Shown: positions 16,798 through 25,442, counted from the first letter of the stretch. The stretch: DNA of 64,000 nucleotides from Candidatus Bathyarchaeota archaeon (GCA_018396705.1 JAGTQZ010000004.1:248001-312000); one strand, 5' to 3'. The notes: generated from the sequence alone by a model not told the origin. Translations and numbers: made by a program.

Positions 16798-18660
16798 CTA
16801 GGCTTTCTGGATCTTTGCCTCCACAATTGGGATTAGGTCGTCCATGCCCAAGGCTTTGAGTTTTTCGGGTGTTGGTACACCATCCCTAGTCCAACCTCGT
16901 GCCTCGTAGTAATCGTCTAACATTAATTCAAGTTCTTCTTGGGTGACGTAGGCGCCCTTTGATGGGCCTTCGTCTGGAATCGGTACATTCATGACTTTCC
17001 ATGGAAGTGTGTCGTCCTTTCTGCCCAAGCCTTCCCGCACGTTGATGACTCTGGCAAGGTTGTTTATCCGCTCGCCTTTCAAACGCATTTCTTCAGGTGT
17101 TGTTTCCCAACCGGTTACAAGCGTGTAGAGCTTGGCTAGGTCTTCGAACTCCTTGTAGTAGGTGCCTCTTGAGAACTTGCAAATAATCATTGAGTCAATA
17201 ACTGTGTAAACATCTTCAATGTCCTTAACGGCTTTAGCCCTGCCCTTCTCGTACTTTAACCTGTTAAATTTGCCCTTCACGTCGAAGGCGTAAGACCCAT
17301 GTCTGTTGTGGTCTGCGCCTCGGAAAGACACAGCGAAACCTAAAGCAGCAGTCTTCAAACAGCGCAGGTCATAACCGGTAACTTCAACGCCCTTAATGTG
17401 TTGGGCAAGTTTCTCGGCGCCCTTGCCAATTTTCTCAGCGGCAAACTTTACGCCTTCCGCTAAAATGTCGCCTATACCCTCTCTTTTACCGATTTTTTCA
17501 ATAAGCTTCACCAAGGCTTCATGGTTGCCGAAACTGGCTTCAATACCATCTGTATCTTTAATTGTTAAGATGCCGTTCTCAAAGCAGTCCATGGCGAAGC
17601 CAACAATTACGCCGGCGCTGATAGAGTCTATACCATAATAGTTGCAAAGTTCGCTGCCCTTGATGATAGCATCGAGGCGGTCAACTCCACAGTAGGGTCC
17701 CATAGCCCATAATGGTTCATACTCAACCCTTGCCATGGCACCTTTATATGGGCCCTCATTGACAACGCAGACGTGCTCACACCTCATGGCGCACGAACTG
17801 CAACCTATGATCTTTGCTACATATCTATCGTTTAAGTATTCGCCGCTCACTTTCTCTGCAGCCTCAAAATGTGCATTGTTGTAGTTGCGTGTTGGCATGC
17901 AATGCAGGGCGTTGTGTACCAAAACATTTTCCGGAGTGCCCAAAGTCCTATACTTCTTTGTAGCGGGTCCCTTCATTCTTTCGTGAAATTCTTTGACAAA
18001 TTCTAGAAACTCATCAGGCTTTGCGACTGTCACGTCTTTTGTCCCGCGGATAGCAATAGCCTTCAAATTCTTCGAGCCCATAACTGCGCCTAAGCCGCAT
18101 CTACCAGCAGCCCTAGACTTTTCGTTGATTATACATGCTATCCTTACAAGTTTTTCTCCGGCCGGTCCAATGGCGGCCACCCGAATATAGTAGTCGCCTA
18201 ATTCTTCCTTAATTATGTCTTCCGTTTCGGCTGGCGATTTACCCCATAGATGAGCAGCATCTAAAATTTGGATGGAATCATCGTCAATCCAAACATAAAC
18301 GGGCCTTTCAGCTTTCCCATGGAAAATAACGGCATCATATCCAGCCCGTTTGAGCTCGGTGCCAAAACTGCCATGAGACTTGGCTTCAGCTATACCGTAG
18401 CTTTGCGGGGACTTAGATACAAAAGCATGGCCGTTACCGCCCGTAGGCCAAACAGTGCCGGAAGTCGGCCCGGTTGTCAAGACCAGTGGGTTTTCTGGAC
18501 TGAAGGGGTCGACGCCCGCCTTTGAATGATCAAGCCATAATCGCATTCCAAGGCCTATGCCGCCAATGTATTTTTTAGCATAATCCTCGTTTAGTGGTTC
18601 AATGCGTGTTTTTCCTGTTGTCAAATCTACGTGGAGAACTCTGCCAGCATAGCCATACAA
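16798..18660 (-). CDS. aor: Tungsten aldehyde:ferredoxin oxidoreductase
   Basis: A 620-residue AOR-family protein. The N-terminus (YGYAGRVLHVDLTTGKT) and the tungstopterin-binding segments (TTGPTSGTVWPTGGNGHAF) are typical. The [4Fe-4S] motif is CSSCAMRCEHVC around residue 290, with a later cysteine in CLKTAALGFAVSFRGADHN. The enzyme oxidises aldehydes to acids with reduction of ferredoxin; the aldehyde is not predictable. The Shine-Dalgarno is CCTCC (top strand, 18670-18674), nine bases from the ATG. It heads an operon with the ferredoxin gene. Confidence 0.94.
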   Translation of the reverse strand: MYGYAGRVLHVDLTTGKTRIEPLNEDYAKKYIGGIGLGMRLWLDHSKAGVDPFSPENPLVLTTGPTSGTVWPTGGNGHAFVSKSPQSYGIAEAKSHGSFGTELKRAGYDAVIFHGKAERPVYVWIDDDSIQILDAAHLWGKSPAETEDIIKEELGDYYIRVAAIGPAGEKLVRIACIINEKSRAAGRCGLGAVMGSKNLKAIAIRGTKDVTVAKPDEFLEFVKEFHERMKGPATKKYRTLGTPENVLVHNALHCMPTRNYNNAHFEAAEKVSGEYLNDRYVAKIIGCSSCAMRCEHVCVVNEGPYKGAMARVEYEPLWAMGPYCGVDRLDAIIKGSELCNYYGIDSISAGVIVGFAMDCFENGILTIKDTDGIEASFGNHEALVKLIEKIGKREGIGDILAEGVKFAAEKIGKGAEKLAQHIKGVEVTGYDLRCLKTAALGFAVSFRGADHNRHGSYAFDVKGKFNRLKYEKGRAKAVKDIEDVYTVIDSMIICKFSRGTYYKEFEDLAKLYTLVTGWETTPEEMRLKGERINNLARVINVREGLGRKDDTLPWKVMNVPIPDEGPSKGAYVTQEELELMLDDYYEARGWTRDGVPTPEKLKALGMDDLIPIVEAKIQKA

Positions 18661-18709
18661 TCCAATTTTCCTCCATTTGTTTCAACGAGAATAAAATAAC
18701 TCTATGCAG

Positions 18710-18721
18710 TTAATATATTAA
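18710..18721 (-). promoter_or_regulatory. TATA element for the AOR-ferredoxin operon
   Basis: TTAATATATTAA, a perfect palindrome, lies about 55 bases upstream of the AOR start. That leaves room for a ~30-base leader containing the Shine-Dalgarno. A separate inverted repeat CTAAC-AATA-GTTAG at 18758-18771 lies between this element and the divergent 75-residue gene and could be an operator. Both are sequence-pattern calls. Confidence 0.45.
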
Positions 18722-18843
18722 TGTATCTATTAGCTTTCAAAATCTCGAAACATTAAACTAACAATAGTTAGAGGCGACGCTTGAATGGAACGGAAAAGTT
18801 TATCTATGATGGTTATTAGCTTCTTGGTTGAGCGGAATAAACT

Positions 18844-19071
18844 ATGAAGGAAACAATTGAGGCCTTTAAAGCCAAATATAAACGGTTCCTGGAAGGCTGG
18901 GATGAAGACCCCTCGGCCTTAAAAGCGGAAGCGGAAAAGCTTCTTGCCGAGGTGAAGGCTAAAGGCGAACAAAGCTTTGCAAGAGAGCTCGAAGAAATCT
19001 TGATAGACTTAACTCTTTCAATCGAAGAAACAAAGTGCCATTGCCACATGGCTAACAGGTGTAGATGTTAA
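18844..19071 (+). CDS. Small helical protein with Cys/His tail (75 aa)
   Basis: A 75-residue protein. Residues 1-62 are strongly helical and charged (lysine/glutamate repeats), and the last residues are CHCHMANRCRC, four cysteines and two histidines. The tail could bind a metal or Fe-S cluster. I do not recognise a family. A TATA-like AAAAGTTTATCT near 18793 is ~40 bases upstream of the ATG. It is divergent from the AOR operon and convergent with tfrB, so the setting is redox. Confidence 0.7.
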   Translation: MKETIEAFKAKYKRFLEGWDEDPSALKAEAEKLLAEVKAKGEQSFARELEEILIDLTLSIEETKCHCHMANRCRC

Positions 19072-19098
19072 AAAGAGGGAGAGAGAGAAAGGAAACTT

Positions 19099-20664
19099 CT
19101 ACAGAGTTTCTTTTAAGATTTCAAGAATGTCTTTGATGATTATTTTGCCTTCTACTTCCAGAACTTTTACAGCATCTTCAAGAGTTGTTATGCAGAATGG
19201 GCATGCCACCGCTAAGACTTCTGCGCCAAGCTCTAAGGCTTCTTTGACACGGTTCACACATGGTCTTTTTTCCGGTTCAGCTTCCTCTGTCCACACTCTG
19301 CCCGCTCCACCGCCGCAGCAGAAGCTTGCTTCTCTTGTACGTTTCATTTCGACAAGTTCTAGGCCGCTTATCGACTGGAGTATGTGCCTTGGTTCTTCGT
19401 AGATTTGGTTGCGTTTTCCAAGGAAGCATGGGTCATGATAGGCAACCCGCTTTGGATACGGTTTTGATGGTTTAAGCTTGCCTTTGTCTATGGCTTCAGC
19501 CAAAAACTGTGTGTAATGTTGGACGTTTAATCCCAAGTCCTTGTAGGGCTTGTCGTTTTTGAATGTGTTGTAGCAGTGGGGTGAAACTGTTAAAATGGTG
19601 TTCGCGTTAAACTTCTGGAAAATAGCTGCGTTATGCTCTGCGAGCATTTCAAATAAGCCTTTCTCGCCCATGCGTAGGATGTGGTCTCCACAGCACCATT
19701 CTTCTTCGCCTAAAGTTGCATAGTCGATGCTTAGCTTGTCAAGCATTGTTGCCATGGCTCTGGCGACTTCACGGTTTCGTATATCATAGGCTGTTGAGCA
19801 GCAGACGAAGTAGAGTATATCAGCCTTAGTCACATTTGGGTACACTTTAACGTTTAAGCCTTCAGCCCATGCCATTCTTTTGCTCTGGTGAGTTCCCATA
19901 GGGTTATAGTATTTCATAACGCTTTCTAGAACATCCTTAACCGTTCTCGGAAGAGTTCCCGTTTCAATAAGGAGGCTGCGATCTTCAATCACAGAGTTTG
20001 CGCAATTGACAAGTTTTGGACAGAAAAGTGTGCATGAATTGCATGAAGTACAGAGCCAAACGTTGTCAGCCATAACCTTAAGCCTCTCATCCAAGCCTTC
20101 ATCTCTTGAATCGGCGATAAACCTGTAGTTGGCCGTTAACGCCGAGGGGCCGAGGAACTTTTCATCTATGGCTGCTGGGCAAGCAGAATAGCAAGCTGAA
20201 CATTTAGTGCAGAGCGTTAAATCCCAGTATTTTTTAAGGTCTTCCGGAGACTGGAAGAACTCTTCTGGTTTTTTGAAGGCTTCTGGTGGCTTAATAAGTG
20301 TTGTTTTGATTTTTCTAAGTTTTTGGAAGAAGGGCTGAATATCCACAACTAAGTCTCTTATAACTGGAAGGTTTGACAGTGGTTCAACAGTCACGGTATC
20401 AACGTTTAAGTCCAATACTTGCGTGTAGCATGCCAGCATGGGCTTACCGTTGACGTTTACGGCGCAGCTTCCGCAAATTCCCATTCTGCACGAGTGTCTA
20501 AAAGTTAAAGTTTCATCCAAATTCTCCTTGATATAGTTGAGCGCGTCAAGGACTGTTGTTCCACGGTAGATTGGCACTTTATAGGTGGAAATGTAGCTTC
20601 TTTTGGCGTCTGGATCATAGCGGCGAATTCGGAATTCAACAACTTTTTCAACTCCACTGTTCAT
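19099..20664 (-). CDS. tfrB: Thiol:fumarate reductase subunit B (SdhB-HdrB fusion)
   Basis: A 521-residue fusion. The N-terminal SdhB part has the [2Fe-2S] cysteines 59, 64, 67 and 79 (SCRMGICGSC), then two [4Fe-4S] motifs (CTKCSACYSACP, CTSCNSCTLFCP). The C-terminal ~270 residues are HdrB-like CCG domains (EEWCCGD, SPHCYNTF, HDPCFLGK, FCCGGGAGR, CPFC). This is the architecture of methanogen TfrB, which oxidises CoM-SH plus CoB-SH while TfrA reduces fumarate. The thiol partner here is unknown. It starts 18 bases after the tfrA stop. Confidence 0.9.
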   Translation of the reverse strand: MNSGVEKVVEFRIRRYDPDAKRSYISTYKVPIYRGTTVLDALNYIKENLDETLTFRHSCRMGICGSCAVNVNGKPMLACYTQVLDLNVDTVTVEPLSNLPVIRDLVVDIQPFFQKLRKIKTTLIKPPEAFKKPEEFFQSPEDLKKYWDLTLCTKCSACYSACPAAIDEKFLGPSALTANYRFIADSRDEGLDERLKVMADNVWLCTSCNSCTLFCPKLVNCANSVIEDRSLLIETGTLPRTVKDVLESVMKYYNPMGTHQSKRMAWAEGLNVKVYPNVTKADILYFVCCSTAYDIRNREVARAMATMLDKLSIDYATLGEEEWCCGDHILRMGEKGLFEMLAEHNAAIFQKFNANTILTVSPHCYNTFKNDKPYKDLGLNVQHYTQFLAEAIDKGKLKPSKPYPKRVAYHDPCFLGKRNQIYEEPRHILQSISGLELVEMKRTREASFCCGGGAGRVWTEEAEPEKRPCVNRVKEALELGAEVLAVACPFCITTLEDAVKVLEVEGKIIIKDILEILKETL

Positions 20665-20682
20665 AGTGTGTCCCCTCCTAAT

Positions 20683-22383
20683 CTAATATTTCCGGGCGGC
20701 GGGTTGCCACTTCGTAATGGTCACTGGGATATATTCAAGCCTCGGGCCGTCCACTGTGTAATATGCTAATGTGTGGGCAAGCCATTTTTCATCGTCTCTT
20801 TTCGGATAGTCAAGCCTTGTATGAGCACCGCGGGATTCCGTTCTTGCCAAAGCACTTATTACCGTTACCTCAGCTAGGTCTAACATAAAGTCAAGTTGAA
20901 GGGCTGCTGTAAAACCGGTATTAAAGATTTTCCCTTTATCCTCAACTTTTATGTGTTTAAATCGTTCCTTAAGCATTTTAACCTCCTTAAGAGCGCTTTT
21001 AAGCTCTTCGCCCGTGCGGAAAATCCAAACCTTGTTGTTCATAAGCCTCCGCAATTCATCCCTCAATTGTGGGACTCTTTCACTGCCCTCGCTTCCAAGG
21101 ATCCCATCGTAAACTCGTTTCTCCTCGGCAAGAGCCTTCTCCATTGGAAATTCACGGAAACTCGCGGACGCAGCATATTTTGCTGCTCCTTCACCAGCAA
21201 CCGCTCCAAAAACGAGACATTCAGCTGTTGAGTTGGATCCAAGCCTATTCGCGCCATGCAGACTTAAACATGAGCATTCCCCAGCCGTGTACAATCCTCT
21301 AATTGGAGTTTCTGTTCTAATGTTGGCCTTTATTCCACCCATGGAGTAGTGAGCTGCTGGACGAATTGGGATAAGCTCTTTAACGGGGTCAACTCCTCCA
21401 AGTTTTATAGCTACCTCACGTATCAAAGGCAGCTTCTCGTTGATTTTTTCCTCACCTAAATGTCTGAGGTCCAAAGCGATATATGGTCCGTGAGGCCCTT
21501 GAAAGCCTCTTCCCTCAAGGATTTCCGTCTGTTCAGCCCTTGCAACCACATCCCGAGGAGCCACCTCCATCATTGCTGGCGCATATCGCTTCATGAAACG
21601 CTCACCTTGAGCGTTTATCAAGTAGCCGCCTTCGCCTCGGGCGCCCTCTGTTATTAAGACACCTGAAGGTACAAGTCCCGTTGGGTGGAACTGGACGAAC
21701 TCCATGTCCTCCAGCGGTGCACCAACACGGTAGGCCATAGCCATCCCATCACCTGTTGTGGTGTGGGAGAATGTTGTAAACTCGTAAATGCGTTCATGAC
21801 CGCCTGTCGCCATAATAACAGCTTTTGCTTGAAAAGCATGCATTTCCCCAGTTTTAAGCTCTATTGCCGTTAAGCCAACCACAGTGTAATCTTCAACTAT
21901 GAGGGACGTTGCAAACCATTCGTCGTAAAACTTTACGTTTGGATAAGTTACAGCCTTACCGTAAAGTGCATGCATTTCATGAAAGCCTGTCATATCAGCT
22001 GCGTAACAAGCTCTTGGATAAGAGTGGCCGCCGAAAGGCCGTTGGTCTATTTTGCCGTCAGGCGTGCGACTCCATGGGCATCCCCAATGCTCCATGAGGA
22101 TTAGTTCTTTTGGCGCTTGTCTAACAAAGAATTCAACAACGTCTTGGTCAGCTAAGTAGTCAGCACCCTTCACCGTGTCAAAAGCATGTAAATCAAATGA
22201 ATCCTTCTCCCGCATTACGGCAGCAGTCCCGCCTTGAGCGCAGACAGAATGTGACCTTAATGGGTGAAGCTTAGAAATGACCGCAATGTCTAGTTTGTCA
22301 CTGTATTCTGCAGCTGCCACCGCAGCCCTCATACCAGCTAAGCCCGCACCAACGATGACTATATCATGAGAGTGTTTTTCCAA
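20683..22383 (-). CDS. tfrA: Fumarate reductase flavoprotein (TfrA/SdhA type)
   Basis: A 566-residue flavoprotein. It has FAD motif [15 protein letters not shown] at the N-terminus and [14 protein letters not shown], where the histidine aligns with the covalent-FAD histidine of SdhA/FrdA. The active-site region is [11 protein letters not shown], and the second FAD segment is [23 protein letters not shown]. Partnered with TfrB, fumarate reduction is the likely direction. The start is TTG (MEKHSHDIV). A TATA-like AT-rich stretch lies near 22428-22440. The 222 bases upstream hold no gene that I can see. Confidence 0.92.
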   Translation of the reverse strand: MEKHSHDIVIVGAGLAGMRAAVAAAEYSDKLDIAVISKLHPLRSHSVCAQGGTAAVMREKDSFDLHAFDTVKGADYLADQDVVEFFVRQAPKELILMEHWGCPWSRTPDGKIDQRPFGGHSYPRACYAADMTGFHEMHALYGKAVTYPNVKFYDEWFATSLIVEDYTVVGLTAIELKTGEMHAFQAKAVIMATGGHERIYEFTTFSHTTTGDGMAMAYRVGAPLEDMEFVQFHPTGLVPSGVLITEGARGEGGYLINAQGERFMKRYAPAMMEVAPRDVVARAEQTEILEGRGFQGPHGPYIALDLRHLGEEKINEKLPLIREVAIKLGGVDPVKELIPIRPAAHYSMGGIKANIRTETPIRGLYTAGECSCLSLHGANRLGSNSTAECLVFGAVAGEGAAKYAASASFREFPMEKALAEEKRVYDGILGSEGSERVPQLRDELRRLMNNKVWIFRTGEELKSALKEVKMLKERFKHIKVEDKGKIFNTGFTAALQLDFMLDLAEVTVISALARTESRGAHTRLDYPKRDDEKWLAHTLAYYTVDGPRLEYIPVTITKWQPAARKY

Positions 22384-22605
22384 TTCACATCAACCCTCAA
22401 AGAAGTAGCAAGATTCCTCATTCTAACCTTTATATTTTTCTGAGAGCAACCCTGCATTAAATGTTTCAACGCCTACTTGAATATAGGCGGGGAACTCAGT
22501 GTTATACTGATTATCGGTGCATCAGAATTCAATAAACTAAAGCTTGGAAAATTCTTTTAACTCTTCCATCTATCTGAAAATTTACATCATAAGTTGGAGG
22601 GGCAA

Positions 22606-24348
22606 CTATCTGCTCTTCTGCTGTGCGCTTAAGTATTTTTCAAACTGTTCTGCATATTTATATCCGCTGTCTGGGAAAACTAAGACATATACTCCTTTTT
22701 CTTCGGCTATTTTTTCGAAGGCGTGAGCAACTGCGCCTGAGCTTAGTCCTATTAAAAGGCCTTCTTTTCTTGCGATTTTTATCGCAGCCTCTATGGCTTC
22801 TGACTTTTTTACGTCTATTATCTCGTCGAAGCGTGTCCAATGTATCCATTTCATGCCTGTTTCCACCCTTCTTATTCCAGGAATTACTTCGTTTGGTGCT
22901 GGTTGTACACCGACTATCTTGATGTTGTCTCCATATTTGGCTCTGAAGTAGATGGATATGGCGCTCATATGGCCAGAGGTTCCTACACCTCCGATAATGC
23001 ACGAGGGCTTTAGGCCTAGGCTTATTAATTGCTGGTCTATTTCTCTTGCCGTGTGTTTGAGGTGCGCCTTAAGATTAGCGTCGTTTTCAAACTGATTTAA
23101 GTGTGCAGCTCCATGAACTTTTGCCTCTGAATCTACTTGCCCTATAGCCTCTACGGTTAATCCAACCGGTAGTCTGACAACCTCGGCTCCTAGGACTTTT
23201 AGGTAGATGTCGCTTACCTTTTGTACTGTCATTGGGATGTAAAGTCTTGCTTTAGCTCCGAGAATATTTGCTATTGAGGTTAGGGCTATTCCGGTATTTG
23301 TTGATGTTGCTTCATACAAAAATTGTTTAAGCTCTCCTCTCTCTATAGATTCCTTAATCATGTACCAAGCTATCCTATCTTTAACGCTGTTGCTGAAAGG
23401 GTTGAAGCATTCAAGTTTTGCCCAAACGTTTCTATCGCTGGTTGAAAGGGAATTTAGCTTGACTAACGGTGTTGGCCAACTTTCATAAAGCAGTTCTAAG
23501 CTGCCATTATAAACATTAAAGACTTTTTTGTTCGGCTTTTCCGCTTTAAGCAGTTTTTTCAAGGGAACATTTATTTTGACTTGCTCAGTTAAAAGAGTAA
23601 AACTTTTAGATGGCAGTTTTTTTCCTTTAAGACCTGCCTCTAAAATCGCCTCTTTTGTTATGGTTTCAAGTTGCGGGTTTAAAGTTTTTACTTCTACTTT
23701 GTTGATGTCAACGCTTAATGCTGGCGCTTTTTCAGCTGAGAGTAAGTCTAATGCTTGGAAAGTTTCATAACCGTAGAGCAAGACTTTTGTTTTTTTGTCT
23801 AGGATCAGTGGCGTGTCAACGTTTTCTGTTGTCAAGAATTTTGTGTAAAGCTGCAAAACATCCTTTAAATCGGTATGCATGGCTGTTTTTACGGTTCCTA
23901 GCGGGATAAATTTAAGTTCGCTTTTCAAGATTTCTAGTGGAACGTTTACTCTTTTTCCGATGGATGATATATGTACTGAAACGCCTTCGTTTTTTATCAT
24001 GTGTCGTGTTGTTTTTGGTGGAAATCTTTTACCTGCTAAGGCAGCTTCTATTATATCGCGCTTTGTTAAGTTATAATTATTCTTCCATGTTTCAACTTCA
24101 ATGTCTGGCGATTCATAATCTACGTAAACTACAGGCACCATTTTACATCCAAGGTTTTTTAAAGCATTATAGCGGTGCTCACCGTCAAGGATAACGTTTG
24201 TTTTTTCGTCAGCGACTATTGCGTATTCTAAGACTGCTTTTGAAGCTATGTGTTTGATTAATTCCTTAAGATATTCCGGGTCTATTTCTTCATGTTGGTG
24301 TAGTTTTTCCAGTTCTACTAAGTGTATTTCGTTGGGCTTTCCAGACAT
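22606..24348 (-). CDS. Fusion: SerK-type serine kinase, degenerate SerK repeat, and PLP cysteine synthase
   Basis: About 580 residues. Residues 1-145 are a ParB-fold SerK domain with HEE (19-21) and DGEHRYNAL (55-63), the catalytic signatures of ADP-dependent free-serine kinase. Residues ~148-275 repeat the fold but have YGYETFQAL where DGEHR should be, so this half looks inactive; both halves share the A-GK-P-K and INVPL-type segments. Residues ~280-580 are a PLP-dependent cysteine synthase with lysine 323 in SNSVKDR, then STNTG and GVGTSG. One chain could thus make O-phosphoserine and convert it to cysteine. ATG 24348 is chosen over TTG 24366, which would put the N-terminus inside a palindromic operator. 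Confidence 0.88.
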   Translation of the reverse strand: MSGKPNEIHLVELEKLHQHEEIDPEYLKELIKHIASKAVLEYAIVADEKTNVILDGEHRYNALKNLGCKMVPVVYVDYESPDIEVETWKNNYNLTKRDIIEAALAGKRFPPKTTRHMIKNEGVSVHISSIGKRVNVPLEILKSELKFIPLGTVKTAMHTDLKDVLQLYTKFLTTENVDTPLILDKKTKVLLYGYETFQALDLLSAEKAPALSVDINKVEVKTLNPQLETITKEAILEAGLKGKKLPSKSFTLLTEQVKINVPLKKLLKAEKPNKKVFNVYNGSLELLYESWPTPLVKLNSLSTSDRNVWAKLECFNPFSNSVKDRIAWYMIKESIERGELKQFLYEATSTNTGIALTSIANILGAKARLYIPMTVQKVSDIYLKVLGAEVVRLPVGLTVEAIGQVDSEAKVHGAAHLNQFENDANLKAHLKHTAREIDQQLISLGLKPSCIIGGVGTSGHMSAISIYFRAKYGDNIKIVGVQPAPNEVIPGIRRVETGMKWIHWTRFDEIIDVKKSEAIEAAIKIARKEGLLIGLSSGAVAHAFEKIAEEKGVYVLVFPDSGYKYAEQFEKYLSAQQKSR

Positions 24349-24383
24349 TTTAACACCGTTAAACAAAATTTAACACCGTTAAA
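24349..24383. promoter_or_regulatory. Two tandem perfect palindromes (candidate operators)
   Basis: TTTAAC-ACC-GTTAAA occurs at 24349-24363 and again, base for base, at 24369-24383. The centres are exactly 20 bases apart, about two helical turns, as expected for two dimers bound on one DNA face. The first abuts the start codon of the SerK-cysteine synthase fusion. The second abuts the TATA element shared with the divergent HTH regulator, so binding would block both promoters. The regulator at 24423 is the obvious candidate ligand. Confidence 0.8.
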
Positions 24384-24394
24384 AATATATAAAC
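24379..24394. promoter_or_regulatory. Shared TATA region
   Basis: TTAAAAATATATAAAC is an archaeal TATA-like element about 35 bases upstream of ATG 24423 and about 40 bases upstream of ATG 24348 on the other strand. Its near-symmetric AT core could serve both divergent genes. It touches the right palindrome, so the layout predicts repression by blocking TBP/TFB. Confidence 0.5.
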
Positions 24395-24422
24395 TTACCG
24401 CTAAAAATAAGTGGGGAACAAA

Positions 24423-24827
24423 ATGAAACCTCCATGTGTCGTGGTCGTAAAATACCTTTTACCAGCAATAAGAGTGCTTGTAACTAAAGAACTCATAGAA
24501 AAGCATAACATGCGCAAGATAGATGCTTCTGAAAAGATGGAGTTAACCCCCGCCGCCATAACTCAATATTTTAAAGGTGAGAGGGGCGCAACGTTAACCC
24601 GCGAAATAGAACAATCGCCAGAAGCAATGAAAATGATCTCAGGTCTTGCTGAAGCCATCGCAAGAGAAGAAGCCACGCCAGAAAGCATTATAGAAAAACT
24701 ATGTGAGATATGCGCCACGATAAGATATGAAAAGGTCATTTGCAGACTTCATCAGGAAGACCTTCCAACGCTTGACGCTTGTAAATGCGTCACATGCTAT
24801 TCACAACTCAAAACAGAAGCTAGATAG
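24423..24827 (+). CDS. XRE-like HTH regulator with C-terminal cysteine cluster
   Basis: A 134-residue protein. Residues ~15-65 form an HTH (LVTKELIEKHNMRKIDASEKM, LTPAAITQYFKGERG) like the archaeal COG2522 group. The C-terminus carries CEIC (94-97), Cys107 and CKCVTC (120-125), so a metal or Fe-S sensor is plausible. Divergence from a cysteine-synthesis gene across paired palindromes suggests control of cysteine or sulfur supply; that is inference. ATG 24423 has GGGG seven bases upstream; a GTG at 24411 is less likely. Confidence 0.85.
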   Translation: MKPPCVVVVKYLLPAIRVLVTKELIEKHNMRKIDASEKMELTPAAITQYFKGERGATLTREIEQSPEAMKMISGLAEAIAREEATPESIIEKLCEICATIRYEKVICRLHQEDLPTLDACKCVTCYSQLKTEAR

Positions 24828-24860
24828 CTCTTCAAAAGGCGAAGATACACACGTAAATCA

Positions 24861-25052
24861 TTATTGTTTCACCATAACCACGGCTCTCATTGATTTACGT
24901 TTACTGTTAACTTTAACTATTTTCACTTTAAGCGTCTTAAGAAATTCCTTTGCAGCTTTTCGGGCTTCCCTTCTCGACTGGTATGTGCCCTTTAACTCAA
25001 TCCAAGGCAATGTTTCGTCAACTTTTATCCAAACAGCGTACACCTTCACCAC
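24861..25052 (-). CDS. Small basic protein (63 aa)
   Basis: A 63-residue basic protein predicted as beta-alpha-beta: a strand VKVYAVWIKV, then a tyrosine- and arginine-rich helix (YQSRREARKAAKEFL), then strand VKIVKVN. No family recognised; an RNA-binding or dsRBD-like small fold is conceivable. Codon composition and the start MVKVYAVWIK look genuine. It is convergent with the HTH regulator. Confidence 0.6.
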   Translation of the reverse strand: MVKVYAVWIKVDETLPWIELKGTYQSRREARKAAKEFLKTLKVKIVKVNSKRKSMRAVVMVKQ

Positions 25053-25424
25053 AACACTTCAGTGTTTATTAAAAATTTGAGTTTCAGTAATTAAAACGGT
25101 TATGAATCTTGAATATGAATGAAAAATTAATTAAGGTGTTCCGCAACCATTTCATGGTTTAGGAGCGATAAAAAGGTGAAGTTTAAAGACGGGCTTGGAA
25201 ACGCTCCTCTGAAGGAGTGCCTATGGAACATGGAAGAAAGCCTACAAGGCCTGGAAGGCGAAAATGATGAAGTCAGCCAATGCCATGCAAAAATACGGAA
25301 ACAACACTACTTTACTAATGTTCCACACCAAACCGCCCTATCCAACCATCAAGTTTTGTAGAATTTTGCTTCTTAAACTGGTTTTATTAGCGTTGAATCC
25401 TTCTTTTGATTTTTCAACGCTTTA
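25053..25424. other. 372-base spacer with no convincing gene; possible structured leader
   Basis: No reading frame here is convincing. A 61-codon GTG frame (25176-25361) and an overlapping Lys-rich frame compete over the same bases, and neither looks like a known protein. Several self-complementary words occur: GGAGCG (near 25162) with CGCTCC (near 25200), CTCC-TCTGAA-GGAG, and a 9-base-pair hairpin at 25389-25421. It could be a transcribed 5' leader of the cation permease operon or a decayed small gene. Confidence 0.35.
25389..25421 (+). promoter_or_regulatory. Perfect 9-bp hairpin before the cation permease gene
   Basis: AGCGTTGAA (25389-25397) is perfectly complementary to TTCAACGCT (25413-25421), with a 15-base loop. 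It ends just before the GGAGG that can serve ATG 25443. A stem here could occlude or expose the ribosome site, or act in transcription control. It does not resemble a riboswitch I know. Confidence 0.5.
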
Positions 25425-25442
25425 ATGGAGGATTTTAGGCTT

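Noticed and set aside
22384-22605. Possible RNA gene in the 222-base spacer
   Set aside because: Only a short 5-base stem (GCCTA/TAGGC) is visible, with no tRNA arms or known RNA motif.
24364-24366. TTG start for the SerK-cysteine synthase fusion
   Set aside because: It would place the first codons inside a perfect palindrome repeated upstream; ATG 24348 is cleaner.
25176-25361. 61-codon GTG frame in the 25 kb spacer
   Set aside because: Composition is unconvincing, an overlapping frame looks equally good, and stems occupy the same bases.
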